Positions 38,582 to 49,090 are shown, numbered from the stretch's first letter. The stretch is DNA of 64,000 bases from Gautieria morchelliformis (GCA_015179125.1 WHVA01000035.1:186001-250000), one strand, 5' to 3'. The notes: generated by a model not told the origin, from the letters alone. Made by a program: numbers and translations.

Positions 38582-39566
38582 ATGCAACCAGCGTCTGGAG
38601 ACTTTGCCGTTAGTGCCCTCATCCCCACCTCCTCCTAGCACTAATGTCGGCTCGTCTTCCTGTCACAGCTCTCACAAGGTACCCCGCGTAGCGGCTACGA
38701 ATCTCGTAGGCCCGGTAGCTTTACGACAAGGAGGCTGTCGACTGCTATTGATGCTCTGCGACATGAGGGAGAGGCTATTCTCTGGGAAATGAACTCGCTG
38801 AGGACTCAGATATTGACCTTGGAACAACGTAGTGAGTGGCGCCGTGAAGCTTGCGAGGGTCAAGTGAACCCCTCCCTGAACACGGATGCTGATATGATAT
38901 TGCCTTACCACTCTAGTAATTGGCCAGACAGAAGAATTGGACATGGTCGCTCGTAACCTCGCTGCTCTCCGTGAGCAACATAGAATTATGGAACAGCAAT
39001 ATCAGGATAAACTACGAGTCCTGCGTTCTGAACTACGCGCCGCTCAGGATGGTGGGCAATCGACTTCGGCGCCGTCGACCAATGCTCCGGCTTCCGAGTG
39101 TGAGCGATGTCGGTCCCTATATTTTCCTGATTCGCCCCAACCGTTTGGGAGCCAGCACAGTCATCAGCATTGCACGCGACACCCCCCTCCCCCCCCCGCC
39201 CTCCTCGGCACACAGGCCCCAGCGATTCCCGTTAATTATCAGGAACACACCCGATACACGGCCAATAGCAAGGCATCTGCCGATTCTGTTCCCCCTCATA
39301 GTCGTTCTGCAGTGTTCCAACATTCTTCAACGCCCCCTCCCTTAGGGTCTCTCTCACAATCCTCGCCCCGTCGTTCGCCTTATGACACTCAGCGTCGCTC
39401 CCCTCAAGCAAATTATAAGCAATCAAGGACGCGCCCTCACGACCGTCATGATCCCCAACGAAATGATGTAGCCTCCCCAACACGGCACGAACCATCACTG
39501 TCACCCACATTGGTCGGCAGCTGCAGTGATGAGTCCAGGTCACGGAAACGCGACCATAGGTTCTAA
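38582..39566 (+). CDS. Small coiled-coil, Ser/Pro/Arg-rich protein of unknown function
   Basis: The exons are 38582-38608, 38669-38831 and 38917-39566, which join in frame to 279 aa. The first exon encodes only MQPASGDFA. Intron 1 has a CTAAT branch-like motif near 38641 and ends CACAG; intron 2 runs from GTGAGT to CTCTAG. Residues about 25-100 form amphipathic helix (STAIDALRHEGEAILWEMNS, then EELDMVARNLAALREQHRIM), likely a coiled coil. A CERC pair follows. The C-terminal half is low complexity, rich in Ser, Pro, His and Arg, ending SRKRDHRF. No catalytic motif is seen. The very short first exon is the least certain part; a more distant first exon is possible. Confidence 0.68.
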
Positions 39567-40056
39567 ATGTATCATCAACTCGAACGGACAATTAACTTGT
39601 ATCCAATTTGTACTTGAAACTGATCTGGCTGGTCAATGTTAATGAACTGCCAGTGTAACAATAATGATGATTTTCCGATGTGTTTCCGAAGGCACCCCGA
39701 TTGCGTAGCGCCAAGGCACGTGTACATGAGTGGGCCAGATCACGATTAATTGACGGTTCCTTTCGCAGCCATGCCTATAGCAGGCCTCGAGGCCTCGAGT
39801 GAGGCTAAAGCGTACATGACGAACGGGCCAGTAACAATTCTGTCATAAGTAATATACCTGCCACTTTGCCTTCGCCAATAAGTGTAGCTGAGAATACTAT
39901 CATTGTTCGCTAAAAAGAAAAGTAGTCTCCGCTTAGTCGGACTTCGAACGGTGATTCTCGGAGGTCTACTAGTTACTTATTTATATAAGCTGTGACCACC
40001 ATGATCAAAAATTCAACTGACAAGTGCGTACTGGGGCTAGTAACGTGCATACTACC
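39567..40056. other. Intergenic
   Basis: About 490 bp without a credible gene. A short palindromic run of overlapping AGGCCTCGAG units occurs near 39780-39802. A TATATAAGC box-like sequence near 39980 could belong to the promoter of the broken gene that follows. Confidence 0.35.
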
Positions 40057-40877
40057 ATGGGCAGATTATTCTTCGGGTTGCTGGCTGCTCTGGAACTAGC
40101 ATCCGTCGGCATAGTCACGTCGTCTCCTTTTTCACAGCGGAACACTAGTGATCAGGGCGGCACATGTAAACCTACGAATCGAGGGAGCAGTTCACACCAT
40201 CTTCGAAGCTTCGTCTTCACCCGCGGTCATGGCTACACAAAGCGGTGAGATGCATCACTACGATGGTACAAATAATCTCAGAAACCCGACACCCGGACCA
40301 ACGGCGACGAGTGCCCTTGATAATGCGGCCGACTTGGCACATTTCACGTGGGATGCATATGTCAATATTCATTCTATTCTGCTGTCTGTACTTATGCGTG
40401 CGACAGCACATTCGACACCAATCTCGACGATTTCCTTATAACATGCATTGCCAAGTCTTCCCAGACGTCCAGTCAACTCAGGGGTCTGCTGGTCAATTTT
40501 GAATTCACACAAGTCGGTGGAAGCAGCAAGTCCGGGAGGCAGATCAAGTCCTATGGGCCTTCGATGCCTTTAGCAAGACCCATTTCCTGCCGCTCCCCTA
40601 CAACTGGGCACCGATAACAGTTACGGATGGATCCAGGGGGCAGCCCATTGAAGATGCTATTGTCAACGGTCACTTGACAAATGCTCCGGGTCAAGCGACC
40701 TTGGCGTTTACAGATGTGGGTTTGAAGCGTCTCAAGGCTGAGAAATCGGACTCCATTCGGTCGAATGGCCTCGAAGTCTTAATTAGTCCACGAGCGTTAA
40801 CTGAATGTATATCGAGTGGTGTAGGGTGCATTTCCAACATGTCAAAGTCTGTCGAATGTTCGAAGTTTCTTCCCTAG
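40057..40877 (+). pseudogene. Broken secreted protein gene (DUF4430-like pattern)
   Basis: The ATG at 40057 opens a signal-peptide-like stretch (MGRLFFGLLAALELASVGIV). The conserved body then lies in a different frame from about 40148: VNLRIEGAVHTIFEA, HHYDGTNNLRNPTPGPTATS, LDNAADLAHFTWD. After WD the expected splice donor is absent; the sequence reads GATGCATATGTC where a GT after GATG would be expected. The next block (STFDTNLDDFLITCIAKSSQ, VNFEFTQVGG) is again out of phase. A third shift near 40518 is needed to reach the block EADQVLWAFDAFSKTHFLPL and FTDVGLKRLKAEKSDSIRSN. The pattern matches secreted fungal proteins that I recall as DUF4430. Three lesions in 0.8 kb point to a pseudogene, although sequencing indels could mimic this. 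Confidence 0.72.
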
Positions 40878-41431
40878 CCATAGCATCTCAAGAATGATTT
40901 TGGAGAAGTTTGGCGTGGTGCGAGAGCTCCCGTGGCTTGGACTATGGTATGTCATGGCCAATTATTCCTCTGTATACTCAAATTGTGTATCGGACAGGTG
41001 CCACGGCGCATGATGGTCGCCTAGCGCTGGGAGACGAATCAACTTAATCAAGTGACATACAGAGTAACGAGCATGCATCTTATCCACTTCGTAATGAGCG
41101 GTGCCGTAAAACCCGTTGCCCCAGGTCGATCGAGCATATCCAGGTACGTGTATAATGTGAACCAGTGGACCTCTTGATAGGAGGGCGAAAGACCGCGTAG
41201 CCAGGTACGTCCAGAATCCGTTGTACACGTGGAAGTAATACTACTCTTAGTTCCAGGAAGAAGAGGCGACAAATAGCCTGCTGACCCTACACCCTACTAA
41301 ACAGCTTGTAGCAGCATGTGCTTGGGAAAGGTAACTCATCCCCCAGCCCCACGTGTTTTGAGATGGGTAGAGACGGAGATGGTAGGCTTGGCAGACATAA
41401 GCAGGTATAGTTATACCTGAGACTGTGCGCG
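40878..41431. other. Intergenic
   Basis: About 550 bp between the broken secreted-protein gene and the stop codon of the next minus-strand gene. No gene, repeat or RNA structure was recognised. Confidence 0.4.
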
Positions 41432-42413
41432 TTAGACGCGTCGGCGGCACAAAAGCCAGCGATTCTTGGATCCTTCTTTTCTTCGGGTTTCTTGTTCGCC
41501 TCTTCGCTCCAACCACCTCTCAGCAGACTGGCATACTACTGATGGTGCCTGTGATTCACCCTCCCCGGGGCCTGGATTAATCATCAAAGATCGCAGTAAC
41601 CAGTCTGCGCTTGCCGTGGTATCCAGCTCACGATAGGAAACCGTCAGCACCTGCCACACCGTCTCACGCACCTTTGTGCGTAAGTTCTCAACGAGACACC
41701 TGAGGGCGAGACGTCTCATTTCTAGGTGTGACTCTATGCCATGTTCCTCCAGAGGATGTAAACGGTGACACACTCCGTCCACTTCTTCTGAACGAGTCAA
41801 TATTTGAAGCCGCACGTAGTTCCGCGATGCCACTGCAGCAGCAATAGACTTGAGCCACTTGAAAATCTCGTCTCTGGCCTCCTCTCCTTCGTCAAATTGA
41901 GATTGTCGAAAGCAACGGAGCGTATGATGGTAAGGGGGTTGCAAGGGATAGGAGTGAGCCAATATATGAAAGAATGAGATCAGAGCTGTTGACATGACAG
42001 TAGACCATAAAGCCGATTTATGCCTCTCCTGCCGGAGCGTGGACCTCGCCGTAGAGGCAGAGGAAGGGTGAGGGGCTTGCTCAGGCTGCGGTGGATGATA
42101 ATGTTGGCTTCCCCGTCGGGGAAACGTCAACGACGGGGAGCCTTTCAGCGACAATCCAGCCAATGCCGTCAGTGAGGAATCCTGAGCAGGCGTAGTGTCC
42201 CGGGACTCGGATAGAGTACGTGTGTCGTGTATCCCACGTCGGTGAGGGTTAAGCTGGTTCACTATGGAGGTGGTCTGTGCTGGGGCACGGAAAAGAACAG
42301 ATACATAAAGGGATGTTTCGTAGACTAATCATATGACTGAGATAAGGAACACAGATAAAATGCATGGATACCTCACCTTCGAGAGCAAAATCATCTACCC
42401 GTTTTGAGGCCAT
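41432..42413 (-). CDS. Conserved-looking hypothetical protein, helical C-terminal half
   Basis: Two exons, 42377-42413 and 41432-42279, join in frame to 294 aa. Exon 1 gives MASKRVDDFALE, and the acceptor CCCCAG restores the frame into AQTTSIVNQLNPH. Residues 1-100 are Ser/Pro/His rich. The second half has regular helices without low complexity: LWSTVMSTALISFFHILAHS, ARDEIFKWLKSIAAAVASRN, LRCLVENLRTKVRETVWQVL. Such composition argues for a folded, real protein. I do not recognise the family. The end, rich in Arg and Glu with stop at 41432-41434, could instead be intron read-through. The gene is divergent from the decarboxylase gene at 42970, with about 560 bp shared upstream. Confidence 0.6.
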
Positions 42414-42969
42414 CAAGCCTTCCCTGAGTTTCCCTGAAAATACAGCACACGATTAATTGTGCAATCATCTGGGATATAGGTGTCTATATCAACGAGAATG
42501 GAAACCCACGAAACAAAATCAGAATGTTTGATTGAAGATTGCGTTGAGAATCACCACTGTCACCGCTGAGGTGGCTACCCGTCGGATATTGTGACCAGTA
42601 ACGTTGAAGCTAGGAGATACAGCTTCAGCACATGAACATAACAGTACAGAAAATTTAATTTGGACTTTAGATTCTATGAAGGTGCGATATTCATCTTGAA
42701 CCTTCGCGTCTTTTAGGCTTGATTAAACCAAAAAATTTACAGCGGTTATGAGAATCGATCAGTCATACTGCGTCAAGCCAATAGACTGAAATATATAGCA
42801 CGTACACATCTCCACCATCTTCTAGGCCACTACTTCTAGATACAGAAGAAATCCATTCCATTCTCTAGGGCGAGTTTGTGACAGAACTGACAATGTCACA
42901 TCACAATCTCTGATCGAGCCTTTGAAAGCCCGAACACTCCGCCGTTTCTGCGCTTGTTGTGATCTAGCA
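42414..42969. promoter_or_regulatory. Divergent promoter region
   Basis: This 556-bp interval separates the start of the minus-strand hypothetical gene (42413) from the start of the decarboxylase gene (42970). Both promoters must lie in it. It is AT-rich around 42600-42800, with TATATAGCA near 42791 as a possible TATA-like element for the plus-strand gene. No other gene is visible. Confidence 0.45.
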
Positions 42970-43965
42970 ATGCTCTCTTCAGTCCCCCCCTTGGCCCCAC
43001 TTCCAACCGAGCGTCTGAAATTTCCAGTCAGGTCTACTGACCCACGCACGAAGCATTTACTTCTCATCACGACTGGCAGCGTGGCCTCCGTAAAAGCACC
43101 GTTGATAGTCAAAGAATTACTGAAGGTGAGATTGATCTTCACAGCGAATGACCGACATTTGTACATATTTTGATGTTCGCTTGTGTATCTGGGAGACTCA
43201 CTCTATTTCGAACTAGTATGGAGGCGTGCAAGTACAAGTAGCGTCGACCAAGGCGTCTCTTAGCTTTTTTTCAAAGTCAGAAATCGAGGGGCTGAATGAC
43301 GACGTAAGGGTATGGACAGATGACGACGAATGGAGCGTGCGTGCCTATTGTCTCTGTATGAATGTACACTATGAAGCACCTTGGTATCCATGTTCTCTCG
43401 CAATCTTTCTTGGGTAAAAACCTCGTGCAGTCTTGGTCCCGAATGGGGGATCCTATCCTACACATCGAGCTTCGACGGTGGGCCGATGTTATTTTGATCG
43501 CACCATGCTCTGCCAACACGTTGTCGAAACTCGCCAGCGGGGCATGCGACAATCTTATTGTGTGTCTTTCCTTTACTTAATCTGTCCCGAATTCACAAGG
43601 TTGTCCCTATTACAAAATCCAGACCTCTGTTTTGCGCGCCAGTCCCCCTACAACCCTAACTTATCTTTTCCCCGCGATGAACACACAAATGTATCTCCAC
43701 CCTCTCACTGCCTCCCACCTAAGTGTCGTGTCGGACACCCTTGGTTATACTGTTGTGGGTCCGATAGGCAAGGGACTTGCATGTGGAGATAAGGGTAAGT
43801 ATCACCACTGATTTTCTTTTTTATTCGAGGGTTTTACTTTTCGTTAATATGCACTGTCATCAATACTGTCTAGGAACTGGCGCAATGACTGAGTGGCTCG
43901 ACATTGTTCACATGGTTGTGGACCGTTTTAAACTGGTACCAAACGAGGGTGAAGTGACACAATAA
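42970..43965 (+). CDS. Phosphopantothenoylcysteine decarboxylase (HFCD flavoprotein)
   Basis: Catalyses the FMN-dependent decarboxylation of 4'-phosphopantothenoylcysteine in coenzyme A synthesis. The five exons are 42970-43125, 43217-43336, 43431-43559, 43623-43794 and 43874-43965, in frame for 222 aa. HFCD hallmarks follow in order: LLLITTGSVASVKAP near the N-terminus (FMN phosphate loop); GDPILHIELRRWADVILIAP with the catalytic-type His; CSANTLSKLASGACDNLI; LFPAMNTQMYLHPLTASHL with the PxMNxxM substrate motif; and GLACGDKGTGAM with the reactive Cys of the flap. All known catalytic residues are present in one chain, unlike the split yeast Hal3/Cab3 arrangement. The reading frame ends in five consecutive TAA triplets. 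The ATG at 42970 was chosen because the codons before it have no upstream ATG in frame. Confidence 0.93.
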
Positions 43966-43977
43966 TAATAATAATAA
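43963..43977 (+). repeat. Five tandem in-frame TAA stop codons (microsatellite)
   Basis: The decarboxylase stop codon begins an AAT/TAA trinucleotide array, so five consecutive in-frame codons are TAA. Change in copy number by slippage would not alter the protein as long as one unit remains. Confidence 0.95.
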
Positions 43978-44276
43978 TCTTCAATGTCCCATATGTAATT
44001 ACAGACCCGCGTAAATACTCTGCTGCAGCAGCTGCCACAAATATTGTCTTTTTATCAAGCACAACCCTCTATGTCTAGGTATTACTTCTATATCGTCCTG
44101 GGCACCTCCTTGGATCCAATATATAAGTTCATTACTTATTGTAGTGTCCTAACGTGAAACTTCACTGCTTGCGCCTAGCAAAGACATGTATATGGGACAA
44201 ATCTTTCACTGACTGCAGTCTCTAGAAAAAGGAAAGGAAGAAAAGAAAATTAACGAAGACCCTGGCAGGCGGATAT
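43978..44276. other. Convergent 3' junction
   Basis: About 300 bp between the decarboxylase and DUF3605 stop codons. It is AT-rich and non-coding, and presumably holds the two 3' UTRs. Confidence 0.45.
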
Positions 44277-45184
44277 TCAACATACTGGGGGGTTGACGAA
44301 CCATGCCACCTCCCAATCATTTTCTGGCCAATGCGCGAGGATGAATTGCTGGGTATGGTGAGCAGCGGCTAAAATGTGCAAGCGTGCACTTCGAGATGTC
44401 CCAGGAGCGACATCGGTGTACACGCACTCGCCACTGAGAACTTCTTGTCGTGGTACTCCAAGAAAGCCCCAGAGACCATCCCGATCGATCTGACTTGTAA
44501 CGGAAGGGTGGACGAGAGCAGGGTGTACAACAGGGAGACGAGACCATATTAAATAGTGTGATATCTCGGGAGGAACTTATTTCTTTTCAATCCTTGGTGT
44601 GACGGATAGTTCATAAACTAAAGCCCACCAGAATATGGCCAGTCATTAAAAATAATTTTGACATCATCAGGCGATGACGTGGAGGTAAAATATTCTGGCT
44701 TGCGTCCACGATCAGACACAAGTGCTTCGGGGGGTATATCAGGAGTGAGTGCTAGAGATGGAACCGACGATGAAGGACTAGCAGTTGTCGTAGGCGGCGT
44801 GTTCGGGCCCCATCCAAGTCGGACGTTCACAAGATAATTCGCTATCAAAGGTTTCATAAATTACTGTGACGTTTCGGCAGGTCCAGGGCGCACTAATAGT
44901 CCCATGCTTCTTCTGGATGTCCTCCGCCCAAGCCTTATATCTCTCTTGGAGTGCAGGGTCTCGCTTCAGGAGACCAAGATCACTAGAATAGACAAATTGG
45001 ATAGCAACGTGTGCGTAGCAAGAAATACTTACCCTGACTCTATGAAAGACTTCAGTTGTTGCCACGTGTATCTCGCGGGATAGAATTTGGCCAGTTCACC
45101 CCGAGTTGGGGGACCTTCGCGCGCCGTCACGGATGAGAGATCAGTAGGCACGGGAGACGGAGTGCGAGGAAGAGGAATGGACAT
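44277..45184 (-). CDS. DUF3605 family protein (GlcNAc-induced protein 1-like)
   Basis: The exons are 45033-45184, 44894-44982, 44629-44841 and 44277-44575; together they encode 250 aa. The start gives MSIPLPRTPSPVPTDLSS, a disordered head. Family-type motifs follow: LAKFYPARYTWQQLKSFIES, GLLKRDPALQERYKAWAEDI, YLVNVRLGW, then IIFNDWPYSVPPEISHYLIW and SRLPVVHP. QIDRDGLWGFLG and HFxxH-like QFILAHWPENDWEVAWFVNP close the domain. The FNDWPY and IWSRLP signatures are what I know of PF12239, which includes Candida GIG1, an N-acetylglucosamine-induced gene of unknown biochemistry. Regulation by GlcNAc here is only an inference from the family. The gene is divergent from the F-box gene at 45492. Confidence 0.8.
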
Positions 45185-45491
45185 GTGCTGTACAGTTGAT
45201 GAAGACGTAAATGTTATTACTTATGTCAGGTAGAATTCCCACGCCGCTAGTTCCTCCACATCAGTAATCGAGCCGAAATTTGGTGCAGGCGAAAGTGAAT
45301 AGGTACCTTTTATTTCTTCATATGATGGCATCACCTATGACTTATTTGTCGTTCCTGCTTTACTCTTTAATTCTTAGCTTTTGCATCAAATTCAACTTGA
45401 ACCTTCAAATACATTTGGTCTCTCCCTTTATGAGTGAGATTGGCTTGCTCTGGTGGTATCATCTTTGAACTCATATTCCAGCGTGATCACA
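45185..45491. promoter_or_regulatory. Short divergent promoter
   Basis: Only 307 bp separate the starts of the DUF3605 gene (minus) and the F-box gene (plus), so upstream control elements are probably shared. The F-box side is T-rich near 45340-45400. No specific binding site was identified. Confidence 0.45.
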
Positions 45492-47039
45492 ATGGTCCCG
45501 CATCACGACTCTGAAAGGCCCATAACCCCTGCTTTATCGTTGTCGGAAGCTAGCTTACCCTATCGTGGAATCGAATGTCTTCCACCAGAGATAATTTCTC
45601 ATATACTCACCATTGGCTCGCGAAAATTAGGACCTGAGGATCTCGGAATCAGCGAAGATGAACAATACAACGCAGACATAGATGAAAACGCCGATGATGA
45701 CGGCAACGATAACCTATCACAGGGTCCACCAGTCCACTTTGCAACGCTGTGCAGCCATGTCTGCCAGTATTGGAGAACCGTTGCCATTAGTACGTGCCAA
45801 CTATGGTCCTACCTTGACTTCGGAGAAGACTTGGCCTTGGTGCCCTTGCTAGAGAGGTCGGAGCTATGGATTGCCCGATCTGGGGATGTTCCATTGATAA
45901 TCGATATCGACCTCACGGACATTGAATTGGCCTATGGCGAGCTCAAGTCCCATGCGATTCTCGAGCTAATATTGCCCCACGCCCATCGTTGGAGAGTATT
46001 TGAACTAGCTACCGATTTTTACGGTTTGATCTGGCTCTGGCAGAGGAGACTAGCTTCACTACGATCTGCACCTACTCTGGAACAATTGGGCATGTCCTGT
46101 CATGAGGAGCAGATCGACCCGGACGTATTTGAACCACGGGCGTACCGCTCACCCCAGGTACTCTTTCCCCAAGGGACACCGAAGCTCCGATCTATTCTCC
46201 TTTGGGGTGTGCATTTCGATTGGGAGGTGATAACTTTTCTCACGGGATTAGAAATGTTGGAGCTTGCCTGGCATACCAAGGACGTTCGCCTTACCACCGA
46301 ACAATTCGTACAGACACTGAGCTCGTCTCCAAAGCTACGTACGCTTGCCTTGACAGGTTCAGCGCCGTTGCCAGGCACCTGGCCCCAGGAGCGTCTTTCC
46401 CTTCCCAATCTCGTAAGGCTTGACATCAAGGAAATTGATATAAACGACGCAGTATCAGTCGTAGATCATATTGAATTCCCGGCCTTGGTGAGTACAATCA
46501 ATGCTTAATTGTGCTGCCAAACTATATCTCCCCAGTAGACAACCTTGAACTTGGACCTAGAATCGAACGATGTGAAGATGTTTATACGTGCTGTCTGCCA
46601 GCCGAACAAACCCCGTTTCGGATCCCTTCGATCCCTCGAGCTTGTTTCGTTTGATTGCTCGCAAGCTGACGGACGATTGTTTCTTGGTACCTTGCTTAAC
46701 GTCAAACACATCTCCCTTAATTTTGACTATCTTCCCATACACTTTCACCATTCACTCACCGCCGACTCGCCCTTCTTATGTCCTAGACTAGAAACGCTTA
46801 GGCTGTCAGGACTTACATCCAAGCATCTCAAGGCTCTCGTCGAGGCTCGTCTGAGGTCCCCAACCCCAATTCAAAGGCTAGCCATCGACGAGGATAACAA
46901 ATACTCCGCTGCCACTATCCAGTGGTTGAGGAGTCGGGTTAAAACTGTCCAATTCTTTGAGAATTCGGATGTAGAGTCGGACGAAGAAGATGAAGGAAGC
47001 GAGAATGATGATGCATACGAGGAAAGTGACGAGGACTGA
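45492..47039 (+). CDS. F-box-like protein with acidic tail
   Basis: Two exons, 45492-46487 and 46539-47039, give 498 aa. The intron runs from GTGAGT to CAGTAG, and the last AG is required because the earlier one would put TAG in frame. The F-box-like segment is IECLPPEIISHILTIGSRKL followed, after an acidic insert, by LCSHVCQYWRTVAISTCQLW, as in many agaricomycete F-box proteins. The remainder shows irregular leucine-rich spacing (TLEQLGM, LRSILLW, LRTLALTGS, LETLRLSGL). It ends in an Asp/Glu-rich tail (VESDEEDEGSENDDAYEESD). It probably recruits substrates to an SCF ubiquitin ligase; the substrate is unknown. The ATG at 45492 was preferred as the first one in the open frame. Confidence 0.85.
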
Positions 47040-47895
47040 TGATTGCCCCTTCGTATACAGAAGGTTAGACATTACTTCGAGCTCTGACTAGAGTCCACTT
47101 CAGACATAACATTTTTCATCATAAAAGCTCAATCCTGAACCAACCATCCACATAACCTCTTGATGTTCTGAACCCTCCTCTAAGGAGCTGCTTGCTATGA
47201 ATGAGATCTGCGACAATCCCTCATTCTCTGGGTCGTATGAAGGGCTACTAGTGAATATCGGGAGAAAACGTTCGACGTGCACGGCGACAATCAGCTTCAG
47301 CCGCGGCGGTCCGCAGACGGATTCGAATATATAGGAATCTGGCAAGTATCGAACCCAGTCGAAGTGTCTGCGTGGCTGTGAAAAGCGGTCATGCTGGCTT
47401 TGGACGCTGGCGGACGGAAAGTCTGCAACCTGGACAGTGGATGACTATCCGTAGTCCTAAAAACCTAAATCCAAAGTTCTAAGATGAGTGACACACGACA
47501 GCTGTCAGATTTAGACCAGTAGCTCGAACCGTAAGACCAAAATCTAATTTTCAGTTAACCTGTCACCGGCTGCGCACGGCAGCTCGTTTACCGAGCTCCG
47601 AGGACTTGGTACGGACTAATTAGTGGCTGAGATGGACCGAGAGGGAATATGGGGGGGACGGTATGCCGTTCTGGGATGAGCTGTCAAATAACTGTCAAAT
47701 ATAAATGAAATGAAACGTTTAGGACTGCGAAAAAAGTTTAGGACGGGGGGGAGGAGGCCATCCTAAACGAAGGGTTTAGGACGGCGTTGGGTCGATCGGC
47801 GGAGTTTCAACGCACTTCTCTGTCATCGGCTAATGGCCGGCACGATGTTCCGGAAGATTTAGGACACATTATTTAGGATTTTAGGTCTACGGATA
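47040..47895. other. Intergenic flank of the nested transposon
   Basis: The left part contains the uncertain minus-strand segment described separately. From 47460 the sequence is non-coding and repeats TTTAGGAC-like words near 47716, 47738, 47769, 47858 and 47872, which may be the edge of an older repeat. Confidence 0.35.
47100..47383 (-). pseudogene. Possible orphan exon or gene fragment, unknown family
   Basis: The minus strand is open from about 47383 to 47100 and reads HFDWVRYLPDSYIFESVCGP, then LKLIVAVHVERFLP and ENEGLSQISFIASSSLEE. Composition is protein-like, with few rare residues and no low complexity. A possible CACAG acceptor sits just upstream near 47383. No 5' exons or start codon could be assigned, and the transposon complex begins 0.5 kb further on. 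It could be the 3' end of a gene broken by the insertions, or chance. Confidence 0.3.
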
Positions 47896-47916
47896 AGGTA
47901 GAGGACACCCAAAACC
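47896..47916 (+). repeat. Left terminal inverted repeat
   Basis: A 21-bp arm preceded by TA; it is the exact reverse complement of 56102-56122. Confidence 0.85.
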
Positions 47917-48147
47917 GACACCCTTATGTTGTTGATGTGCTGTGGAGGCGACGCGTCATCATATGAGTTCTGTATTATGTAATATATATACAGTTCTATC
48001 GGCCTTGCCTATCACCATCTGCGTCTGTGTTCTAACATATGTAATATGGGTGTCTAGGTCACGTGAGCGCAAAATCTGACATCTCAGAAATTTTTATTTT
48101 TATTTAGTGTGGGCCCAGCAGTGGTGGGTGTTGCAATTAGCGCAGTG

Positions 48148-48304
48148 TCTAGAGACGAAGGAGCTCAGTGAATGGGTAATTCACTAAGCATCTATTGCTA
48201 CTGTACCTAGAGACGAAGGAGCTACAGACATAGTGTAAGCTACCGTACGTCTCAGTATACGCGAATGGGACGTACCTCAGTGAATGGGTAATTCACTGAG
48301 GTAC
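48148..48304. repeat. Repeated hairpin module inside the inverted-repeat element
   Basis: A perfect 14-bp inverted repeat (GTACCTCAGTGAAT / ATTCACTGAGGTAC) with loop GGGTA occupies 48272-48304. A second copy of the same core hairpin, CTCAGTGAATGGGTAATTCA, lies at 48164-48184 with slightly weaker arms. The word CTAGAGACGAAGGAGCT also occurs twice, near 48150 and 48207. The module is non-coding; its strand and function are unknown. Confidence 0.85.
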
Positions 48305-48459
48305 TACTAATCGTACTGCGAGTAATATACTGCCACGGTCAACTATGACTGTGGCTCCCTAACTACGTGTCCGTGCATCGGACGCGTCCCTGCGTTCTCC
48401 GCTTACCCCCGCTCGTCCTCAAATCTCAACAGTGGGGATTAGAGGGCAAGCTAGTTAAA

Positions 48460-49085
48460 TTATCTCACCCTTTTCCTGCCTATTTCAGCTCCAATAGTAT
48501 AGAATTTGGAAGAATCTGATGACTGGTATTGCCGGTTAGCCCAGACAGCTTGGGAACTGTTTATATAATCCTTTTCTCTATGCATCAATGAATCTTGTGG
48601 AATGGTTTGCATACTTTTCAACATATTAGTACAATTAGTATAGAACAAAGCCGTGCTGATTTGCAAGGGAGGACAGCATCTAGACAAACCATTGTCCAGG
48701 TCATCTTCATCCCACTTTGCAAGCCCTTCATTCTCAAGGATCTTAAACACAGGGCCAACTTGGGAGGCATTACAGGAGCTAGTCTGAGACTGGAAGGAAG
48801 CAGGAATGGCATTGTGTGGCTCAGGAAAAGATTTTCAGCGAGATGTCCTGGGAATTAGCCGAGGTCATGTGATGTCACGTGACACGCAAAATCGGTCCTC
48901 GCGGAAAATGTAAATTGCTGCAAAGCACTCAAAATCAACATAGAAACATTAATATAATTTTTCTACCACCTGCACATTGTCAAGCTTACTCCACTGTCAG
49001 TTTGCAGAATTTCAACAAATGCTCTGCAACAAGTGATAGCCCAATGGAATAGGAAAAGGTTCTAGCAAAAAGATTTATATTATAC
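48460..49085. other. Remaining interior of the inverted-repeat element
   Basis: Short open frames occur on both strands between 48460 and 48860, but none shows a DDE/D transposase motif or another domain. A second copy of the word TCACGTGA followed by CGCAAAATC lies near 48876, matching the one near 48059. The gypsy insertion point GATCA is at 49086-49090. Confidence 0.4.
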
Positions 49086-49090
49086 GATCA
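49086..49090. repeat. Target-site duplication, left copy (GATCA)
   Basis: GATCA immediately precedes the left LTR (TATGAGGG) and recurs at 56039-56043 immediately after the right LTR. Five base pairs is the usual duplication size for Ty3/gypsy integrases. Confidence 0.85.

Noticed and set aside
39782..39802. AGGCCTCGAG palindromic run as a regulatory site
   Set aside because: Short, isolated, and without a gene close enough downstream to assign a role.
48460..48750. Minus-strand open frame as a possible transposase of the inverted-repeat element
   Set aside because: Only about 96 codons with no DDE/D motif or DNA-binding domain.
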